The position numbers and the translations under genes were made by a program. 36,352 nt of DNA. Source: Lentisphaerota bacterium (GTDB taxonomy: Bacteria; Verrucomicrobiota; Kiritimatiellia; RFP12; UBA1067). This document shows, piece after piece, positions 34,001-36,352 of the stretch. The DNA lies in assembly GCA_015061665.1 (NCBI GenBank), contig SUWC01000028.1, positions 1 through 36,352 of the forward strand, read 5' to 3'. Position 1 is the first letter of the stretch. Each line of letters begins with the position of its first letter. Under the pieces are notes generated by a model. It had not been told where the DNA came from. It saw only the letters and a program-made list of their open reading frames with translations, and did no database searches.

Positions 34001-34191
34001 CGAAGCTGCCGACCAATCCTGGCTACAAGCCGGAGACGGAGCTGCTGGTTGACGGAACCGTGCTGGATACTCCCGCTGCGGCGAAGTGGTGCGTCCGCTT
34101 TAAGTCGTTCCCTGCCGTCGGCGAAACTCCTGCCTACGTCGGCGCGGTGCTGTGCCGCAAGACACGTGGGCTGATAATCATGTTCAAGTAA
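31045..34191 (+). CDS. Large secreted beta-helix protein with autotransporter-associated strand repeats
   Basis: A 1048-residue protein, probably exposed on the cell surface. The signal peptide is MQENKHISTGLAIAACALSL ending near AVHA (about residue 25). Residues about 110-400 are short Gly/Asn-rich repeats of the type GxxxIxxGxF (YIGDKSGNKATCVMTNGTLT, QIGRYNGSSGLFVITNGEFS, CIGYNSGSGKFIMDGGTFTD), expected to stack as a beta-helix. Later blocks such as APIAKKGLGTLTISSSLDL match the autotransporter-associated beta-strand repeat. No C-terminal barrel and no PEP-CTERM motif is present; the end is CRKTRGLIIMFK. Codon use is more AT-rich than in neighbours, as is common for adhesins. Adhesion or glycan binding is inferred, not shown. 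Confidence 0.75.
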   Translation: MQENKHISTGLAIAACALSLAVHAADNDWQVSSGEGASTEWSNPANWSLSLDDTSNGLRFREGSGVLDRDVTVTFADAYEYPNYLKFENISTLDGSGLVTFRGNTDESGLSITSGNNILVGWYGSGGYRGNVEFAKGSYSMDNALLVQHGCATISGASLYCGGNLHLGYGDAAETTLNIFGGSVSCNGFYIGDKSGNKATCVMTNGTLTSRATGDSAAFIGQNGQGEFFFYGGKADFNGQFQIGRYNGSSGLFVITNGEFSVASYTCIGYNSGSGKFIMDGGTFTDRGGVFIVGQGSNASATGECIVSNGVLNVQSMYISENNTCGTLTVEGGEVNVNGTVLLIRNDKSQVATVNLNGGVLSTERFDLGGGGQSGNSAVINFNGGTLKGVRSTSNAFIPNLGRLTVKLGEKGAIFDTAGFDLTVADTLDNADGLDHNAPIAKKGLGTLTISSSLDLNRTFKFVIDGGVGPIALTGEDNSLGEDKKISVALDPVDALTNTTYVLMTGIDTSYTKEDNFVLPSNNGFYAYTWTLENGELSVALGYVEGAPVTAEYSAANETWEYYNASHEILQGASGSAFTSYVFCGNEPDGAFGSISASHSVILRSGTISVSSPVSAGIVTVPAESTAVLSGGEGASFKAKRLVNNGTLTFAGTISVDSLEQPGAVAIADGARVELSRPQTIAAAITGSGTLALSGGKFTCSSAGVFGAYDGASRFDGTIEVGAGTQLDSAMVGENVRLGRAVVRLTGGSTVYLGGDNGSRCSNNFDIAGTGNVIYATKANMFMSGAFTGIGEVVVRTDGKRGPRPSGDNSQFAGVFTLRNVDSQGDTGFHGANATSAAGKWIIDTDNNNRIVDFADAQNGTFHVGELYQSVASTSLRVTTTGTGIVVGERSGGESVINGHFTGNAFSFTKLGADSWLTLGQGFAAAAGSTFNFSAGGICFNLPAGETEPTSLIGHTVTFDPSVKIRVAMTQAQFEALDLNEEYLVAKLPTNPGYKPETELLVDGTVLDTPAAAKWCVRFKSFPAVGETPAYVGAVLCRKTRGLIIMFK

Positions 34192-34220
34192 TTTCACCCT
34201 TAAAATTGCGCTCGGACTGC

Positions 34221-34248
34221 GACTGTCCAAACCATCTGGCGGACAGTC
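34221..34248 (+). repeat. Perfect 8-bp inverted repeat upstream of the lyase gene
   Basis: GACTGTCC and GGACAGTC flank a 12-base loop. No T-run follows, so it is more likely a leader hairpin or an operator than a terminator. It sits between the surface-protein stop (34191) and the lyase start (34276). A weak TAAAAT at 34201-34206 could be the -10 box, which would put the hairpin in the leader. Confidence 0.5.
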
Positions 34249-34275
34249 GTGGGACGATGCGTAGGAATTCTCGAT

Positions 34276-36042
34276 ATGAGACATGTGCTGTTGGCATTAA
34301 TCTCCTGTCTGTCGCTCTGCGCGTCCGCGAAGCCTGTCGATCCGCGCGAGCCGCGGAACTCGGACGGCAAGGTGTTCATCCACCCCGGCATCAGCTACAC
34401 TCAGGGCGACCTCGACCGCATGAAGGCCATGGTCGACGCCGGAGTGCAGCCGTGGAAGCGCTGCTTCGACGCGCTTGCGGGCTCTCGCTGGGCCGGGCAC
34501 GGCGTAAAGGCGCCGTGGCGCGGAGAGGACCTTCGCGGATTCAACAACACGATTGGCTTCGACGGACGCTTCGCGCACGACCAGGCGCTCATGTGGCGCC
34601 TCACGGGTGACGAAGGCTATGCGCAGCGAGCCCGCGATCTCATCAATGCGTCCGTCCTCTACAAGGACCCGTGGAAGACTGGAACCCCCGCGCTCGACAA
34701 CGGCAAGATATTCCTCCTCGTCGAGGCGGCGGAGCTCATCCGCGACTACCCAGGCTGGGCCGAGGCGGACAAGGCGAAGTTCCGCAAGGTCCTCAACGAC
34801 GTGTTCTACCAGGCGATAAAGAACGGCGACTCCGCGCGCTGGGGCAACCAGGGGCTTAGCGGATTCAAGGGACTCCTCGCGATGGCGATCTTCCTCGACG
34901 ACGTGAAGAAGTACGACCGCGTGTGGAACTATCTCATGGGGCTCAGGCACCGCCCGGACGACGAGCCGTATCCGACGGGGCCCCTGAAGCTTCCGTGGTG
35001 GCCGAGCGAGACGTGGGGGCACAACTCGGAGTGGGGCGAGTACTGCCATTCGCGCACGGGACGCTTCAGTCGCGGCAACGAGGAGGACTGGGGGTTCGAC
35101 GAGCTGCTGAAGTACTACATCTACAAGAACGGACAATGCGAGGAGACGTGCCGCGACATGGCGCACACGAACTACGGGCTCTTCAACTACGTCGGCATCG
35201 CCGAGATGTTCTGGTGCCAGGGCGACGACCTCTACGGCGCGCTGGACAACCGCATCCTCCTCGGGCTCGAGTGGAACCTTCGCTACAACCTCAGCGACTG
35301 GATGCCGACCGGGTATACGGACAAGGAAGACGAGGCAACTTTCGAGAACGGACTCTTCTACAAGGCCTACACACGCTCCGCCCGCTGGACGGCGCTCAAG
35401 CCGTCCCCGCACGGCCGCGGCGCTCAGGGCGGCCCTGGAGCCCCGCGCACGGCCGCTCTGATGCACTACTCGATCGTGAAGGGAGTGCCTGATGAAAAAT
35501 GCAAGTGGCTCAGGAAGTCCGTGGACGACACGCTTGCGAACAACGGGTGCGAGACGTGGGGCTTCGGTCCGAACTGGTACTACGAATACTGCGGATGGGG
35601 AACGCTCACGAAGACGCGCACTAAGTGGATGCGCGGCGATCCCGTCACCTGGGTGAAGGGCAGGCGCGTCTCGGGCGCTCACAAGCTCCCTGGCGTTATA
35701 CGGATCACCGACTGGGACTACTATCCCCTTGAGGATCGTCCGCGCACCCACCGCCATAAGCAGAAAGGCCGCTGGTCCGACGGAGACTGGGCGCTCTACA
35801 CGGTGACATCACCCGAGGCGAAGGAGATGAAGGTGAGCCTGGTCTATACGTCCCACGGAAGGGCGGAGGTCGTGATCGCGTCCGACGGCGGCAAGCCCAG
35901 GGCGTGCGAGCTGATCCAGGCGCAGGAGAAGCGCGTAGTGACAATAGGCAGGGTGACGGTCCCAGCTGGCGCAAGCGTCATCCGCTTTGCGGTCAAGAAG
36001 TCCGCGCCGGGCTTCAGGCCCCTCGGCCTTAAGTTCGAATGA
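34276..36042 (+). CDS. Secreted alginate-lyase/heparinase-like polysaccharide lyase family protein
   Basis: A 588-residue secreted protein. The ATG at 34276 gives a good signal peptide (MRHVLLALISCLSLCASA) and has AGGA nine bases upstream; the GTG at 34249 would bury the signal behind extra residues. The body (about 30-440) is an (alpha/alpha) toroid-type Alginate_lyase domain: KVFIHPGISYTQGDLDRMK, RWAGHG, WGNQGLSGFKGLLAMAIFLDD, and RDMAHTNYGLFNYVGIAEMF with the His/Asn/Tyr group typical of the family. The last 130 residues form a beta-rich module (TVTSPEAKEMKVSLVYTSHG, PAGASVIRFAVKKS) like a carbohydrate-binding domain. It would cleave uronic-acid-containing glycans, possibly host or dietary. 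The exact substrate cannot be told from sequence. Confidence 0.8.
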   Translation: MRHVLLALISCLSLCASAKPVDPREPRNSDGKVFIHPGISYTQGDLDRMKAMVDAGVQPWKRCFDALAGSRWAGHGVKAPWRGEDLRGFNNTIGFDGRFAHDQALMWRLTGDEGYAQRARDLINASVLYKDPWKTGTPALDNGKIFLLVEAAELIRDYPGWAEADKAKFRKVLNDVFYQAIKNGDSARWGNQGLSGFKGLLAMAIFLDDVKKYDRVWNYLMGLRHRPDDEPYPTGPLKLPWWPSETWGHNSEWGEYCHSRTGRFSRGNEEDWGFDELLKYYIYKNGQCEETCRDMAHTNYGLFNYVGIAEMFWCQGDDLYGALDNRILLGLEWNLRYNLSDWMPTGYTDKEDEATFENGLFYKAYTRSARWTALKPSPHGRGAQGGPGAPRTAALMHYSIVKGVPDEKCKWLRKSVDDTLANNGCETWGFGPNWYYEYCGWGTLTKTRTKWMRGDPVTWVKGRRVSGAHKLPGVIRITDWDYYPLEDRPRTHRHKQKGRWSDGDWALYTVTSPEAKEMKVSLVYTSHGRAEVVIASDGGKPRACELIQAQEKRVVTIGRVTVPAGASVIRFAVKKSAPGFRPLGLKFE

Positions 36043-36056
36043 CAATAGCTCTACGG

Positions 36057-36118
36057 CCAACGCATTAAAAGCCGATCCTTCCCCTTCGGGGCCCCTGGAT
36101 CGTTTTTTAATGCGTTGG
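36057..36118. repeat. Perfect 14-bp inverted repeat enclosing the terminator
   Basis: CCAACGCATTAAAA (36057-36070) is the exact reverse complement of TTTTAATGCGTTGG (36105-36118). It encloses the terminator hairpin, so the whole could fold as one long stem. The CCAACGCAT part recurs at 36330-36338. Confidence 0.85.
36073..36108 (+). terminator. Rho-independent terminator after the lyase gene
   Basis: CGATCC pairs with GGATCG, with an inner CCCC-TTC-GGGG hairpin, followed directly by six T (36103-36108). It lies 30 bases after the lyase stop. The A-run on the left arm could also allow termination from the other side. Confidence 0.85.
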
Positions 36119-36340
36119 AAGTGTCTCAGCAACCAGCAGCCAGCAGCCAGCAGCGCAGTGTCCAATCCGAATGGTCGTGGCGCGTCGAGTGCGACCCTAG
36201 GACATACTAGGGGCAACAAATCGGCCGCGCCCGATGAATGCGCCTTGGACACCTCCTGAAAGTCCAAGATGCGCGCCACGACCGCCCGGATTGGGCGCTG
36301 ATCACTGGTTGTTGGCTGCTGAAACACTTCCAACGCATCA
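36109..36340. repeat. Large imperfect inverted repeat with inner hairpins, no gene
   Basis: The arms at about 36109-36184 and 36272-36340 are reverse complements over most of their length: ATGCGTTGGAAGTGT (36110-36124) with 36324-36338, and GGTCGTGGCGCG (36173-36184) with 36272-36283, both exact; CCAATCCG also pairs. Between them are two short hairpins, CCCTAG/CTAGGG (36195-36212) and CTTGGAC/GTCCAAG (36244-36268). No open frame with a ribosome site is present. It could be a MITE-like or REP-type element or a structured RNA. The rest of the window to 36352 shows nothing else. Confidence 0.75.
36133..36153 (+). repeat. Three tandem CCAGCAG heptamers
   Basis: Three perfect copies in the left arm of the inverted repeat. 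The right arm has only degenerate versions, so the left arm has expanded by slippage, which explains the length difference between the arms. Confidence 0.85.
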
Positions 36341-36352
36341 AAAATTCGTTCT

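Noticed and set aside
34297-35757. Long open frame on the minus strand (486 codons)
   Set aside because: Shadow of the alginate-lyase-family gene, with no recognisable domain and no ribosome site.
36133-36153. CRISPR-like repeats
   Set aside because: The repeats are direct heptamers with no spacers and there are no cas genes.
36119-36345. tRNA or integron attC site in the right-end palindrome
   Set aside because: No anticodon-arm or T-arm consensus is found, and the conserved attC boxes (RYYYAAC and GTTRRRY) are not matched; no integrase or cassette genes are nearby.

Overview
The window looks like a piece of a GC-rich Gram-negative chromosome from the Planctomycetes-Verrucomicrobia-Chlamydiae branch. 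Kiritimatiellota or a gut verrucomicrobial relative is most likely. This is an inference from gene content: a secretin, a DUF481 outer-membrane protein, a large surface protein with autotransporter-associated strand repeats, a heparinase/alginate-lyase-like secreted enzyme and tandem AAA-ATPase/PD-(D/E)XK genes. No rRNA or tRNA gene is visible to confirm it.

Layout. (1) 1-816: the 3' part of threonine synthase. (2) 840-14279: a tightly packed plus-strand operon. It starts with a secretin and a DUF481 barrel, continues with a B12-binding radical SAM protein and a Wzx-type flippase, and then runs through glycosyltransferases, a three-module iron-sulfur/SGNH/nucleotidyltransferase fusion, an aldo/keto reductase and a pyruvyltransferase-glycosyltransferase fusion. 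(3) 14362-24209: a second plus-strand unit with its own promoter. It holds two sibling GT2 enzymes, three pyruvyltransferase-family proteins (one fused to an F420-hydrogenase-beta-like domain), two CDP-glycerol glycerophosphotransferase-like proteins and a membrane acyltransferase. (4) 24224-27291, minus strand: an ABC exporter pair (MacB/LolD-type ATPase and FtsX-type permease); the permease carries a heptanucleotide repeat tract. (5) 27540-30967: a 1.7-kb direct duplication, each copy carrying a 530-aa AAA-ATPase/PD-(D/E)XK protein, its promoter and a conserved 3' flank. (6) 31045-36042: a large secreted beta-helix protein and a secreted alginate-lyase-family protein. (7) 36057-36340: a strong terminator running into a large imperfect inverted repeat with no gene.

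Regions 2 and 3 together look like a surface-polysaccharide locus. Sugars would be added by the GT2 and rhamnosyltransferase-like enzymes and the glycan decorated with pyruvyl, acyl and possibly polyol-phosphate groups, then flipped by the Wzx protein. No initiating phosphoglycosyltransferase, Wzy polymerase, Wza or Wzc is visible here, so the locus is incomplete or uses other parts.

Most notable observations: several genes appear to be transcribed from extended -10 promoters (TGnTATAAT) placed so close to the start codon that the mRNAs should be leaderless or nearly so; three unusual domain fusions in the polysaccharide locus; mosaic divergence between the duplicated AAA/nuclease genes; a heptamer tract able to switch the permease frame; and the structured palindromic element at the right end.
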